Assembly (NCBI GenBank): GCA_910578085.1
Contig: CAJTPM010000037.1
Location: 1 to 32,941, forward strand
DNA: 32,941 nt
Direction: 5' to 3'
Source: an uncultured Lachnospiraceae bacterium
Lineage (GTDB): Bacteria > Bacillota > Clostridia > Lachnospirales > Lachnospiraceae
Position 1 is the stretch's first letter, and every line of letters starts with the position of its first letter. The notes under the pieces are model-generated. The model was not told the DNA's origin. It searched no databases and saw only the letters and a list, made by a program, of their open reading frames with translations. The position numbers and the translations under genes were made by a program. This document shows, piece by piece, positions 23,423 through 29,836 of the stretch.

Positions 23423-24463
23423 ATGGCGACCAACGACATCACCCTCTATATTCCTCCTACGGAGGAAGAAGTAATGTTAATCCAGCCGAATAACGTAACA
23501 TTCGGCCAGTACTCTGTGACCGAGTGGCAAGAAAACCTCCTGACGCTGATAAGCGACCAGATCCAGCAACACATGACCAGGGAAAAACAACTGCCTAAAG
23601 ACCTCTTTAACCAGCCTGTCGTCGAGATCAAATGCGACGAAGCCGGGGGGAAGAACAACAAGAGCAAAGTTCTGAAAGAGGCTATCGCCATGATGCGGAA
23701 AAACTTTTCCTTTCGCTGGGTGCATCCCAATATCCACCAGACGGTGGAAACGTTCGGGGTGGTGATAACGACGGTACACAACATCAAAGGCACAAACCGG
23801 GTAGCCCTGACGCTCAACCCCTGGGCGATCCCTTTCCTGCTCTACTACGGTACGGGTGTCGGCGGTACAAGGTACGGGAAGAACATCGCCTTAACCCTCC
23901 GGGGCAATTACACCAAGCGGCTCTACAAGATCATTTGCAGCCAACGGGACAGACGGGAGTATTATTACTCGATCGACCAATTCTGCAAAGACCTGGAGAT
24001 CCCGGCCTCCTACTCGAACGCACAGATCGACCAAAAGGTTTTAAGGCCTGCACAGACACGAATCAAGGAAAGCGAGGCCGATGTATGGTTCGATTACAAA
24101 TTCATCTGCAAAACGCCTAAAAAGGGGCAAAAACCGAAAGCCGACACGATTATCCTGTTCATCCATGCGAGAAATCCCCAAGAACTGCGAGGCGACCAGC
24201 AACAACAATACTCGTTCGTTTACCGTTGGGTTTACGGTGCTTTAAGCTATCCGAGCGACAACACCCCGGTAAGGGCACTCGACAAGATCCTGGAAAGCGG
24301 ACGGCTGAAAGACGTGTACGACCGTTGTGCATATTACGACGATAAGGTTTGCAGCGGTGAAATGAGTACAGCCCACGCACAAAATTCACTGGCAAAGATG
24401 CTGCGTGAGGATTTCGGTATCAAGGCCAGGGGGAAAAAGAAAGATCCCGACCTGTTTGGTTAA
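23423..24463 (+). CDS. Replication initiator (RepB/Rep_3 type)
   Basis: 346 residues from ATG 23423. It should bind the upstream iterons and open the origin. It has the two-winged-helix layout of Rep_3 initiators: a first domain with YSVTEWQENLLTLISDQIQ and the KVLKEAIAMMRKNFSFRW region, a linker with ALTLNPWAIPFLLYYG, and a second domain beginning TLRGNYTKRLYKIICSQRDR, FCKDLEIPASYSNAQIDQKVLRPAQTRIKESEADVWFDY, a hallmark of the family. The C-terminus is basic (GIKARGKKKDPDLFG). Start choice is set by the promoter at 23369-23399 and the A-rich leader. Confidence 0.92.
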   Translation: MATNDITLYIPPTEEEVMLIQPNNVTFGQYSVTEWQENLLTLISDQIQQHMTREKQLPKDLFNQPVVEIKCDEAGGKNNKSKVLKEAIAMMRKNFSFRWVHPNIHQTVETFGVVITTVHNIKGTNRVALTLNPWAIPFLLYYGTGVGGTRYGKNIALTLRGNYTKRLYKIICSQRDRREYYYSIDQFCKDLEIPASYSNAQIDQKVLRPAQTRIKESEADVWFDYKFICKTPKKGQKPKADTIILFIHARNPQELRGDQQQQYSFVYRWVYGALSYPSDNTPVRALDKILESGRLKDVYDRCAYYDDKVCSGEMSTAHAQNSLAKMLREDFGIKARGKKKDPDLFG

Positions 24464-24486
24464 ATCCAGAAGATTTTCTATATTTG
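24455..24486 (+). promoter_or_regulatory. Promoter of the post-rep small RNA
   Basis: TTTG (24455-24458), a 20-nt spacer and TATATTTG (24479-24486) lie at the very end of the rep gene. Confidence 0.7.
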
Positions 24487-24492
24487 TGTGCG

Positions 24493-24588
24493 GCCGGGGT
24501 GGTTCCCGTCCGTCTGGGGGCTGACGGCTATTGCACGTCAAGCCTTAAAAGTGGGGCGAATTGACGTATTACGACATCCCCACTTTTT
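24493..24588 (+). ncRNA. Structured small RNA downstream of rep
   Basis: About 96 nt from the predicted start to an intrinsic terminator: AAAAGTGGGG (24547-24556) pairs with CCCCACTTTT (24578-24587). A further stem CCGTC/GACGG lies near 24510-24527. ACGTCAA (24535-24541) is complementary to TTGACGT (24561-24567), which sits inside the terminator loop, so either a pseudoknot or two alternative folds can form. It is much more GC-rich than its surroundings and contains no reading frame of note. It may control copy number or rep expression, or act in trans. Confidence 0.65.
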
Positions 24589-24600
24589 CATATACCCCTA

Positions 24601-24622
24601 TATTGTAATGCACATTACAATA
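24601..24622. promoter_or_regulatory. TGTAATG/CATTACA palindrome, site 1
   Basis: A 22-bp palindrome with perfect 10-bp arms TATTGTAATG and CATTACAATA around CA. The same core occurs at 25464-25491 and 25586-25601. Confidence 0.75.
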
Positions 24623-24623
24623 A

Positions 24624-24669
24624 TACTAAAATACTAAGATAAGTCTATACTAATCTTAGTATTTTAGTA
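24624..24669. repeat. 17-bp inverted repeat of the octamer family
   Basis: TACTAAAATACTAAGAT (24624-24640) and ATCTTAGTATTTTAGTA (24653-24669) are exact inverted repeats made of TTAGTATT-type units, with a 12-nt centre. Confidence 0.8.
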
Positions 24670-24689
24670 AAACGAGTATGCTTGAAATC

Positions 24690-24733
24690 TGCCTCCGGCG
24701 GGGTTTTTACTGGGGGCTTCTGACCTTTGCACT
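24690..24733 (-). terminator. GC-rich hairpin, copy 3, after the SprT-like gene
   Basis: GCCTCCGGCGGGG and a GGGGGC right arm form the same hairpin as at 6942 and 8286. Here it follows the minus-strand gene ending at 24739. Confidence 0.5.
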
Positions 24734-24738
24734 GTTTC

Positions 24739-25425
24739 CTATTGTTCCGTAAAATCAGTGTCGCACAGTCCGCACCTTAACACCAGCCCGGATTTTCCCC
24801 ACACGTTACAGCCGCACCCACAGGTGTATTTCTTCCGCTTTCCGCTTTTGCTCTCCCCCTCGTCCGGATCTTCCGGTTCTTCCGTTTCGTCCCCGTCGCC
24901 TCCGGCGATGCGGATCGGCCGGGTAGGTACAGCCGCCAAAGTCGGCTTGTACCTAAGCCGCAAGTTTTGCAGATCCTCCCGGCTTAGCGTATTGAAAACC
25001 TGCTCGAACTTCCCTCCCGGAATGATATAATGCGTAATGCTCTGGCCTGTCCTTTTGCCTCCGGCCTCCCCGGTGTCGGACGGCATCAGTCCGACCTGGA
25101 TCATCTTGTCAGCCCATTGCGAATTATGATACCCTCCCCGGCTCGGCCTGCCGAAATCCTCCTGCCACAAATGGCACATTTCATGTACCAGGGTAGAATG
25201 CCAGTCCCGATCTTCCCGGTTCATAAAATCGGGGTTGATGCTGATCTCGTGAACGACCTTTTTTTCCTGCCCGTCCCCTCTCCAACGGTTGGCGGCGAAA
25301 AAGCCGAACGCCCCACCGTGACGGGACATATTCACGATACATTCCGAAAGCTCACCGTTAAAAATTGCGTCGTTGTAAAACTGATACAAGTCGTCCAACG
25401 TCTTAAACTGGATCGTCGTTATCAT
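24739..25425 (-). CDS. SprT-like zinc metalloprotease
   Basis: 228 residues from ATG 25425. A longer frame opens at 25443, but the predicted transcript starts around 25446, which would leave no leader. The SprT-type core is clear: FNGELSECIVNMSRHGGAFGFF, then the zinc-binding LVHEMCHLWQ (HExxH at about 81-85) and NSQWADKMIQVGL. After an acidic linker (ETEEPEDPDEGES) a C-terminal zinc ribbon shows CGCGC and CGLCDTDF. SprT/Spartan proteins cleave proteins crosslinked to DNA; plasmid forms may act on the relaxase-DNA adduct or on host proteins during entry, which is inference. The promoter overlaps a palindromic operator at 25464-25491. Confidence 0.87.
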   Translation of the reverse strand: MITTIQFKTLDDLYQFYNDAIFNGELSECIVNMSRHGGAFGFFAANRWRGDGQEKKVVHEISINPDFMNREDRDWHSTLVHEMCHLWQEDFGRPSRGGYHNSQWADKMIQVGLMPSDTGEAGGKRTGQSITHYIIPGGKFEQVFNTLSREDLQNLRLRYKPTLAAVPTRPIRIAGGDGDETEEPEDPDEGESKSGKRKKYTCGCGCNVWGKSGLVLRCGLCDTDFTEQ

Positions 25426-25452
25426 AAGCCTTTTGTTTTTCAATCTGAATGC

Positions 25453-25491
25453 AAAGATACGGATATTTTTGTAATGTACATTACAAAAATA
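25453..25491 (-). promoter_or_regulatory. SprT-like gene promoter with overlapping operator (palindrome site 2)
   Basis: The -7 box TATCTTTG (minus strand, 25453-25460) is followed upstream by a perfect 28-bp palindrome (25464-25491, core TGTAATGTACATTACA) that covers the spacer and the -33 position. Binding there would block the promoter, so repression by a plasmid regulator is likely. Confidence 0.75.
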
Positions 25492-25497
25492 CTAAAA

Positions 25498-25545
25498 TAC
25501 TAATATTAGTATAACCGGATATAAAAGATACCCATTTTACTAAAA
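25498..25545. repeat. Octamer palindrome and a stray iteron
   Basis: TACTAATATTAGTA (25498-25511) is a perfect palindrome of the octamer family. At 25526-25545 AGATACCCATTTTACTAAAA matches the rep iterons with one or two changes, in the same orientation but 2.2 kb away. Confidence 0.7.
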
Positions 25546-25585
25546 TACTTGAATAAGTACACGTTACGTTTACAAAATACACCAC

Positions 25586-25620
25586 TGTAATGCGCATTAC
25601 AAAAATACTATTTTTAGTAT
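25586..25620. promoter_or_regulatory. Palindrome site 3 plus octamer inverted repeat
   Basis: TGTAATGCGCATTACA (25586-25601) is a perfect 16-bp palindrome. ATACTA-TTTT-TAGTAT (25605-25620) follows directly. The gene at 25740 has only a weak -7 candidate, TATCTTTC (25668-25675). Confidence 0.7.
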
Positions 25621-25739
25621 ATACTAAAAAACGCATCTATCCGGAAGATTATTTGAGATAATTTTCCTATCTTTCGGCCGAAGAATTCCGGAACGGAAAT
25701 ATTAAAAATATCCACGTTCCCAATAAACCATATACGCCC

Positions 25740-26150
25740 ATGTTTCCAAATTACAAAGACTTTCAGATAGCTGTTTACTACACCCTGGGAAAAGCACTTC
25801 CCAAGCATATAGAGGAAGTGCAGACGGAGATCATCGAGAATTTCGATATAAAATACAATTCTCCCATGCTCGAACACCCGTTACTACGTACCCCCATTTA
25901 CGAGAAAATCATCCTCCGCATATTAGATACGATGAACGATTTAAAAGAAATCGAAATGTCCGACGACCGTACCCACGTCATCCTTACCGGAATTGGGAAA
26001 CAACGCCTGGACGAGTACGAAAAAGAGATAAACCAACGGTTGCCTTTCATCCTAAGGCAAAAAAAATTCAAACGTCACACCAAAGAAGAGTTAGAGAAGG
26101 CATACCGGGAACTTAAAGAGTACACCGATGCGTATCTCTCCCAGGATTGA
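25740..26150 (+). CDS. Probable winged-helix protein (136 aa), Mrr-N-like
   Basis: 136 residues, no signal peptide. The N-terminal 95 residues follow a winged-helix pattern: PNYKDFQIAVYYTLGKALPKHIEEVQTEIIENFDI, then IYEKIILRILDTMNDLKEIEMS, a short wing (HVILTGIGKQRLDEY). The LTxxGxxxL-like ending resembles the N-terminal domain of Mrr-type restriction proteins and related regulators. The C-terminal 40 residues are a charged helix. It is flanked by octamer and palindrome sites on both sides (25586-25620, 26163-26205), so it is a candidate regulator of those. The fold is inferred from pattern, at moderate confidence. Confidence 0.6.
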   Translation: MFPNYKDFQIAVYYTLGKALPKHIEEVQTEIIENFDIKYNSPMLEHPLLRTPIYEKIILRILDTMNDLKEIEMSDDRTHVILTGIGKQRLDEYEKEINQRLPFILRQKKFKRHTKEELEKAYRELKEYTDAYLSQD

Positions 26151-26162
26151 GCGCACGAACTA

Positions 26163-26204
26163 AAATACTAAAAGTAGTATCTACTATTTTTAGTAGATGT
26201 AGTA
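26163..26204. repeat. Octamer-family cluster
   Basis: AAATACTAAAAGTAGTAT, then CTACTATTTTTAGTAGATG (CTACTA/TAGTAG arms) and GTAGTATC lie between two converging genes (stops at 26150 and 26205). As it is between 3' ends it cannot be a promoter operator, which favours a DNA-structural or partition role. Confidence 0.65.
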
Positions 26205-26684
26205 TCAAACGAAACGTTTCTTTAAGGCGATGATCGGGTTTATCATCGTCTTGTACATTTCCAGGGATTCACCCATAAGCTCGCACCGGATTAGGTGTAT
26301 CAGCCTCTCGTCTTTCGGATCTGTCGGCTGCGGCTGGCAGTCCTTTCCCGTCCTGGTCTGATCCTCCAGTTCGGCCACTAAAATATACTGGAGCGTAAAG
26401 ATGTCGGCCACGGTTTCCACCTCTCCGGCCACCTGTCGGTATAACTTCCGGTACTCCGGCCAACGATCGGTATCATAGATATTCGCCTCGATATAGGCGT
26501 TTATCTGCGGAGTGGTGGCCGTCTGCTCGATTTCCACACCGGAAAGCCTGCGGATCACCTCTATTTTAAGTTTTTTCCCGGTAAACTTCTGTTTCGGCTT
26601 TAACCTATACTGCGGCATTTCCCCCAGGGAGATAAACGGCTCTTTATCCCCCTTTCTCCGGTAAATGAAATATTCCGCTATCAT
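26205..26684 (-). CDS. Unknown protein, 159 aa, coupled to its upstream gene
   Basis: A longer frame reaches 26762, but the ATG at 26684 overlaps the stop of the upstream gene (ATGA, 26681-26684), the normal arrangement for coupled genes, so I use that start. The protein is soluble with no signal. It has a basic centre (KPKQKFTGKKLKIEVIRRL) and a helical C-terminal half. I do not recognise a family. It forms a two-gene unit with 26681-27208, probably from a promoter near 27210, and is read toward the octamer cluster at 26163. Confidence 0.6.
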   Translation of the reverse strand: MIAEYFIYRRKGDKEPFISLGEMPQYRLKPKQKFTGKKLKIEVIRRLSGVEIEQTATTPQINAYIEANIYDTDRWPEYRKLYRQVAGEVETVADIFTLQYILVAELEDQTRTGKDCQPQPTDPKDERLIHLIRCELMGESLEMYKTMINPIIALKKRFV

Positions 26685-27208
26685 CGTTCGGGGATATTCA
26701 AAACGTGATCCACTAACAGGGCTTTGTCCTCCGGATTTGCCTTTATCCAGAACAGCGACCAATTCAAGGCGTTTCCATACTCGTTAATACCGTTTTCCCG
26801 GACGGTCTGCCCGGCTGTCGGGGAAATCCCTTTCAGGCATGAAAGCGCATTATTATTGCCAAACATGGCATATCTGTTAAAGGCTTCCAACTCGAAAGGA
26901 TAAATATCAAACCTTTTCTTTCCCTGGACGACCTGCGCAACAATCCGGCTATCGTAGTCCGGATATTTGTTGGGTTCGACCTTAATCCCCAGGTTCTCCA
27001 GCAAAGCCCGGTTTATCCGATCGTCCGTCCCCAAATAAAACTGAAAGAAATCCCCGTCATACCCCCTGTATTTGCCTAAAAGATGCGCATACAGTTCCGC
27101 ATTCACTTTGCCGTAAATACAACTCTTTATAAAATCCTCGTCGATACGGTTTCCGTCTATCGCATTGGAAACAACATCAATAATCTGTATAATCTTCGGT
27201 TTGTTCAT
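26681..27208 (-). CDS. Unknown protein, 175 aa
   Basis: A soluble protein without recognised motifs. It starts MNKPKIIQIIDVVSNAIDGNRID and contains an aromatic Asp/Gly/Tyr-rich middle (HLLGKYRGYDGDFFQFYLGTDDR) and a run with KRFDIYPFELEAFNRYAMFGNNNALS. The clean 4-bp overlap with the next gene and the normal composition support coding. Such pairs of unknown genes are common in plasmid leading or establishment regions, which would fit the nearby ardC, but this is only context. Confidence 0.6.
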   Translation of the reverse strand: MNKPKIIQIIDVVSNAIDGNRIDEDFIKSCIYGKVNAELYAHLLGKYRGYDGDFFQFYLGTDDRINRALLENLGIKVEPNKYPDYDSRIVAQVVQGKKRFDIYPFELEAFNRYAMFGNNNALSCLKGISPTAGQTVRENGINEYGNALNWSLFWIKANPEDKALLVDHVLNIPER

Positions 27209-27306
27209 ATTACATTATTTTATCTACAAATATATATCTATCCAATCAAAAAACGCATTATCAGAGCTATGAAAGCGAAACGGAGTGTAGCGGCAAAGCG
27301 TTTTTT

Positions 27307-27368
27307 GGTTCTTTTTGGGGCGAGTGCCAAAAAGAACTCACCCCGAAAGGCTGTCCCCCTTTCGGGGG
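27307..27368 (-). terminator. Two hairpins downstream of ardC
   Basis: CCCCGAAAG (27341-27349) pairs with CTTTCGGGG (27359-27367), followed on the minus strand by TGAGTTCTTTTTGG. Then GTTCTTTTTGG (27308-27318) pairs with CCAAAAAGAAC (27327-27337). The first is a good terminator for ardC (stop at 27381). The rest of 27209-27306 shows nothing I can name. Confidence 0.7.
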
Positions 27369-27380
27369 ATCTTCCTTGTA

Positions 27381-28397
27381 TCATGCCACCTGTTCCGCTT
27401 CATCTGCGGCCGTTTCCTCGCTTTCTACGGAGATATCCAGTTTCCCGGCTATCATCTTGACAATTTTCATAGCGTCGGCCAGTACGTTTAAAATGAACTT
27501 GGGTTCTTCCCGGATCGCCTTTATCCAGCTTTTCAGATAAGCGGCGTTTTCAGTGCGTATATGTTCGGCTATCCCGAAAAACATTCCTGCCAGGGCTGCG
27601 GCGAACTCGGCCGTTAATTCCTCCTTGCCGTATTCCTCTGATCCGAACGGGTGCGCAAGATCCCGGTTCAATCGGGTGGGGTGTCCCGTGGAATGTCCCA
27701 TTTCATGCAGAAGCGTTTCGTAAAAGCTCTGCATATCGACGAACTGCGAGCGAAGCGGCACTACGATATAATCGGCTAAAGGAGAATAGAAAGCCCTGTC
27801 GCCTTGCTGCTCCCGTATCGGGCAAAACCAGCTTTTCGTCTCCAGCATGGCATCTATTTCGGGGTGCGCCTCTCCGGTTGTCCCGTCGGGCTGCTCTGCC
27901 TGTCCCCCTCTGAACTTCTCCCTTAACGCTTCCCATTCTTCCGGCCTCACGTCCGAAAAATTGGTCTGATCCAGGTTAAAGACCGAGTAATATTTATAGG
28001 TCGGTATAACGTTGTATTCCTGTTGCTGCTCCCGGCTTAACGCCTTGTATTCCTCAAAGGTTATTTTCTTGCGTGTTTCCTTGTGGTACACGTAGAAAAG
28101 GAAGTAATAGACCGGAAACGATTTCGATCCTTTCAGCACGGAGATCCCGGCCTCTTTCGCCTGGTTGAATGTCATAAATACGGGTGTCTGGTACTGGAAT
28201 TTCTCGCAAAGGAAAAGGAGTAAAAAGGCGTTGCCTCCGGTGTACCTGCGTCCTGTGAGGTTCTGCGGAAAGAAATTGCGTGTATTCGCCGCAATGGTGA
28301 TCCAGGGCTTTTGCCAATTGTCCTCTACCTGCTGGATCTTCTCGATCATCAAATTTGCAAACTGTTGCGCTGCCTTGTCGAAATAATCAGTTTTCAT
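27381..28397 (-). CDS. ardC: ArdC-family antirestriction protein (ssDNA-binding zincin)
   Basis: 338 residues, the usual length. ArdC proteins bind single-stranded DNA with an N-terminal domain and carry a C-terminal zinc metalloprotease-like domain; they protect incoming plasmid DNA from host restriction. The N-terminal part (NWQKPWITIAANTRNFFPQNLTGRRYTGGNAFLL) fits the DUF1738 domain. The zinc motif HEMGHSTGH is at 231-239 with a downstream Glu-rich helix KEELTAEFAAALAG that supplies the third ligand. A promoter lies at 28469-28499 and a terminator at 27341-27367. Its presence marks the region as a probable leading or establishment segment. Confidence 0.92.
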   Translation of the reverse strand: MKTDYFDKAAQQFANLMIEKIQQVEDNWQKPWITIAANTRNFFPQNLTGRRYTGGNAFLLLFLCEKFQYQTPVFMTFNQAKEAGISVLKGSKSFPVYYFLFYVYHKETRKKITFEEYKALSREQQQEYNVIPTYKYYSVFNLDQTNFSDVRPEEWEALREKFRGGQAEQPDGTTGEAHPEIDAMLETKSWFCPIREQQGDRAFYSPLADYIVVPLRSQFVDMQSFYETLLHEMGHSTGHPTRLNRDLAHPFGSEEYGKEELTAEFAAALAGMFFGIAEHIRTENAAYLKSWIKAIREEPKFILNVLADAMKIVKMIAGKLDISVESEETAADEAEQVA

Positions 28398-28468
28398 AAC
28401 TACGTCCCCCGTTCTTTATCCTGGTGGGTGAGCCAGTTCTAAAGGTTGTTATCTCTTTTTCTATACCT

Positions 28469-28499
28469 CTAAGATAGCACTTTTATTTGAGATATGCAA
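28469..28499 (-). promoter_or_regulatory. ardC promoter
   Basis: On the minus strand TTG (28497-28499), a 20-nt spacer and TATCTTAG (28469-28476), six of eight bases shared with consensus allowing for the two free positions, precede ardC by about 70 bp. Confidence 0.5.
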
Positions 28500-28551
28500 G
28501 TATTTAAACAACATTTAACTAACTATTTATCAGATAATTATATGAAAAAGT

Positions 28552-28587
28552 AGTATTTTAGTATATACTAAATTTAGTATTTACTAC
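28552..28587. repeat. Octamer-family cluster upstream of ardC
   Basis: GTAGTATTTTAGTATATACT followed by AAATTTAGTATTTACTAC contains three TTAGTAT-type units and TAGTATATACTA as a palindrome. Confidence 0.75.
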
Positions 28588-28690
28588 CTGATTTTTTCCG
28601 ATAGTAAACTCCCCACCTCGCACCCTCTCCCCCCCCAAAAAACCTTGCGGATGCCTAAGATTCCGATGTTTTTGTATCAAGACAACCTCA

Positions 28691-28949
28691 TTTTGGTTTT
28701 TCGGGGCTGTCGGTGTGGTCGTCTTGCGTTTACCTTGAGTTCCGAGGGGTTTTTGTATGAGAACACCCCAAACGGTTTTTTCCATAGCACAAGTTTTTTA
28801 GGAAAAATACTACCTGGCTTTAGCCAGGCTGGAGATTTTTTCTAAAAGCCGCTTGCGGCTCAACTTGGGATATGGAAAAAGCCGTTTGACCTTTGCAGAC
28901 AAAAACCCCGGTCAAGGTAAACGCAAGGCGGCCACACCGGAAAAACTAA
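28691..28949. repeat. Roughly 260-nt imperfect palindrome
   Basis: The left arm (28691-28830) and right arm (28820-28949) pair along most of their length. Shared blocks in order: GTTTTTC, CGGTGTGG, CTTGCGTTTACCTTGA, GGGGTTTTTGT, CAAACGG, TTTTTCCATA, CAAGTT, TTTTAG and AAAAAT, ending in a tip hairpin CCTGGCT-TT-AGCCAGG. A side hairpin AGCCGC-TT-GCGGCT (28847-28860) interrupts the right arm. No gene fits the region. As single-stranded DNA or RNA it would form one long branched rod. The nearby 28600-28690 is C-rich and otherwise featureless. Confidence 0.8.
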
Positions 28950-29119
28950 AATACCTCTCTCCCCTGAAAGGGGGTTTAAAACCGGGTTCGACAATCGGCT
29001 ACCGGAGTACCCGGATTGTGCCGATCAGTGAAAAGTCAGGCGGCTTTTATCCGGCTGGCTTCACCGAACGGCTCTATCCGGAAATAGCCTACCTTAATCG
29101 GGTGGGTGGGGGTATTCAT

Positions 29120-29202
29120 GCGTTAGGGATTGCAGTGGAAAGCCCACAGCCTTTAGGCGAGGACTTGGAGGCGGAAAGCCCGACCGTTTACGGGAACGCC
29201 CA
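29120..29202. repeat. 83-bp duplicated structured element, copy 2
   Basis: Matches 8486-8568. GCGTT (29120-29124) and AACGC (29195-29199) close it. The preceding 28950-29119 contains more complementary blocks (ACAATC with GATTGT, CGGGT with ACCCG) in an interleaved, pseudoknot-like order. A 127-codon frame over 28853-29236 is judged fortuitous. Confidence 0.7.
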
Positions 29203-29220
29203 AATCCTCCAAAAGAAAAG

Positions 29221-29262
29221 CGTACTAATATACTAAAATACTAAAAGTAGTAAATACTACAT
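29221..29262. repeat. Octamer-family cluster near the Fic locus
   Basis: CGTACTAATATACTAAAATA, then CTAAAAGTAGTAAATACTAC. At least three ATACTAA-type units occur between the structured region and the tiny transcript at 29356. Confidence 0.7.
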
Positions 29263-29318
29263 TCCAGGGAACAAGCCTCTATTCTTTTTAAAATCAATCC
29301 AGAAAAGCCATAAAATCC

Positions 29319-29404
29319 TTGTATAAACGAGATATACTCCCTATATTTGCGTAGTAATCCCCTGTTGTCCCTGTCGCAAGACAAACTCCAGGGTTTTGTT
29401 TTTA
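29319..29404 (+). ncRNA. Promoter-terminator unit encoding a tiny RNA
   Basis: TTG (29319-29321), a 20-nt spacer and TATATTTG (29342-29349) form a promoter; transcription should begin near 29356. CCCTG-TTGTC (29360-29369) pairs with GACAA (29380-29384) and CAGGG (29389-29393), and TTTTGTTTTT follows. The product would be about 45 nt, little more than the terminator hairpin, and converges on the gene ending at 29416. Confidence 0.6.
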
Positions 29405-29415
29405 TATACTCCCCC

Positions 29416-29814
29416 CTATACGGTAGCGTATGGATCTTTTTCCTGAATCACCTTTTTAATCTTGAACAGCCGTTCTTTGGTTAGCGGCTTTATAGTTTCC
29501 GGATCCTCACCGTCGAATGTTTCCCCGAAGATCAGATCGTCCACCTCCAGGCCATGATTAAAATTCTCCCTGATACAGTCCCTTAGCAACCAAAGGTTTT
29601 TGAGGTTCACCCAATCGGCCGTTATGTTCCTGATCCTTCTAAACATGATTATCGCAGTACGAAAATAATGCCCCACATGATCGTAATCATGGCAAACCCG
29701 TTTATCCAGATAATAAACATCTATTTCCTGGTTTTCTTCATCCTCCGCGATCCGGCAAAGGCAGAACGGGATCTGCTCCAGTTTATCCCATTCGATATAT
29801 TCCGTTGATTTCAT
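29416..29814 (-). CDS. Unknown 132-aa protein after the Fic gene
   Basis: A soluble acidic protein of unknown family, with MKSTEYIEWDKLEQIPFCLC at the start, a helical middle (HYFRTAIIMFRRIRNI, NLWLLRDCIRENF) and an acidic C-terminal part (LIFGETFDGEDPET). It begins 22 bp after the stop of the AbiEi-Fic gene, so both are probably one operon. It could be a modulator or target of that enzyme. The family is not recognised and the pairing is only positional. Confidence 0.65.
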   Translation of the reverse strand: MKSTEYIEWDKLEQIPFCLCRIAEDEENQEIDVYYLDKRVCHDYDHVGHYFRTAIIMFRRIRNITADWVNLKNLWLLRDCIRENFNHGLEVDDLIFGETFDGEDPETIKPLTKERLFKIKKVIQEKDPYATV

Positions 29815-29836
29815 ATTGTCATTATTATAAATATCA

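Noticed and set aside
28853..29236. 127-codon plus-strand frame in the palindrome region
   Set aside because: It runs through a long inverted repeat arm and the 83-bp structured element that also occurs noncoding at 8486. Composition is poor in typical protein pattern. Judged fortuitous, although not excluded.
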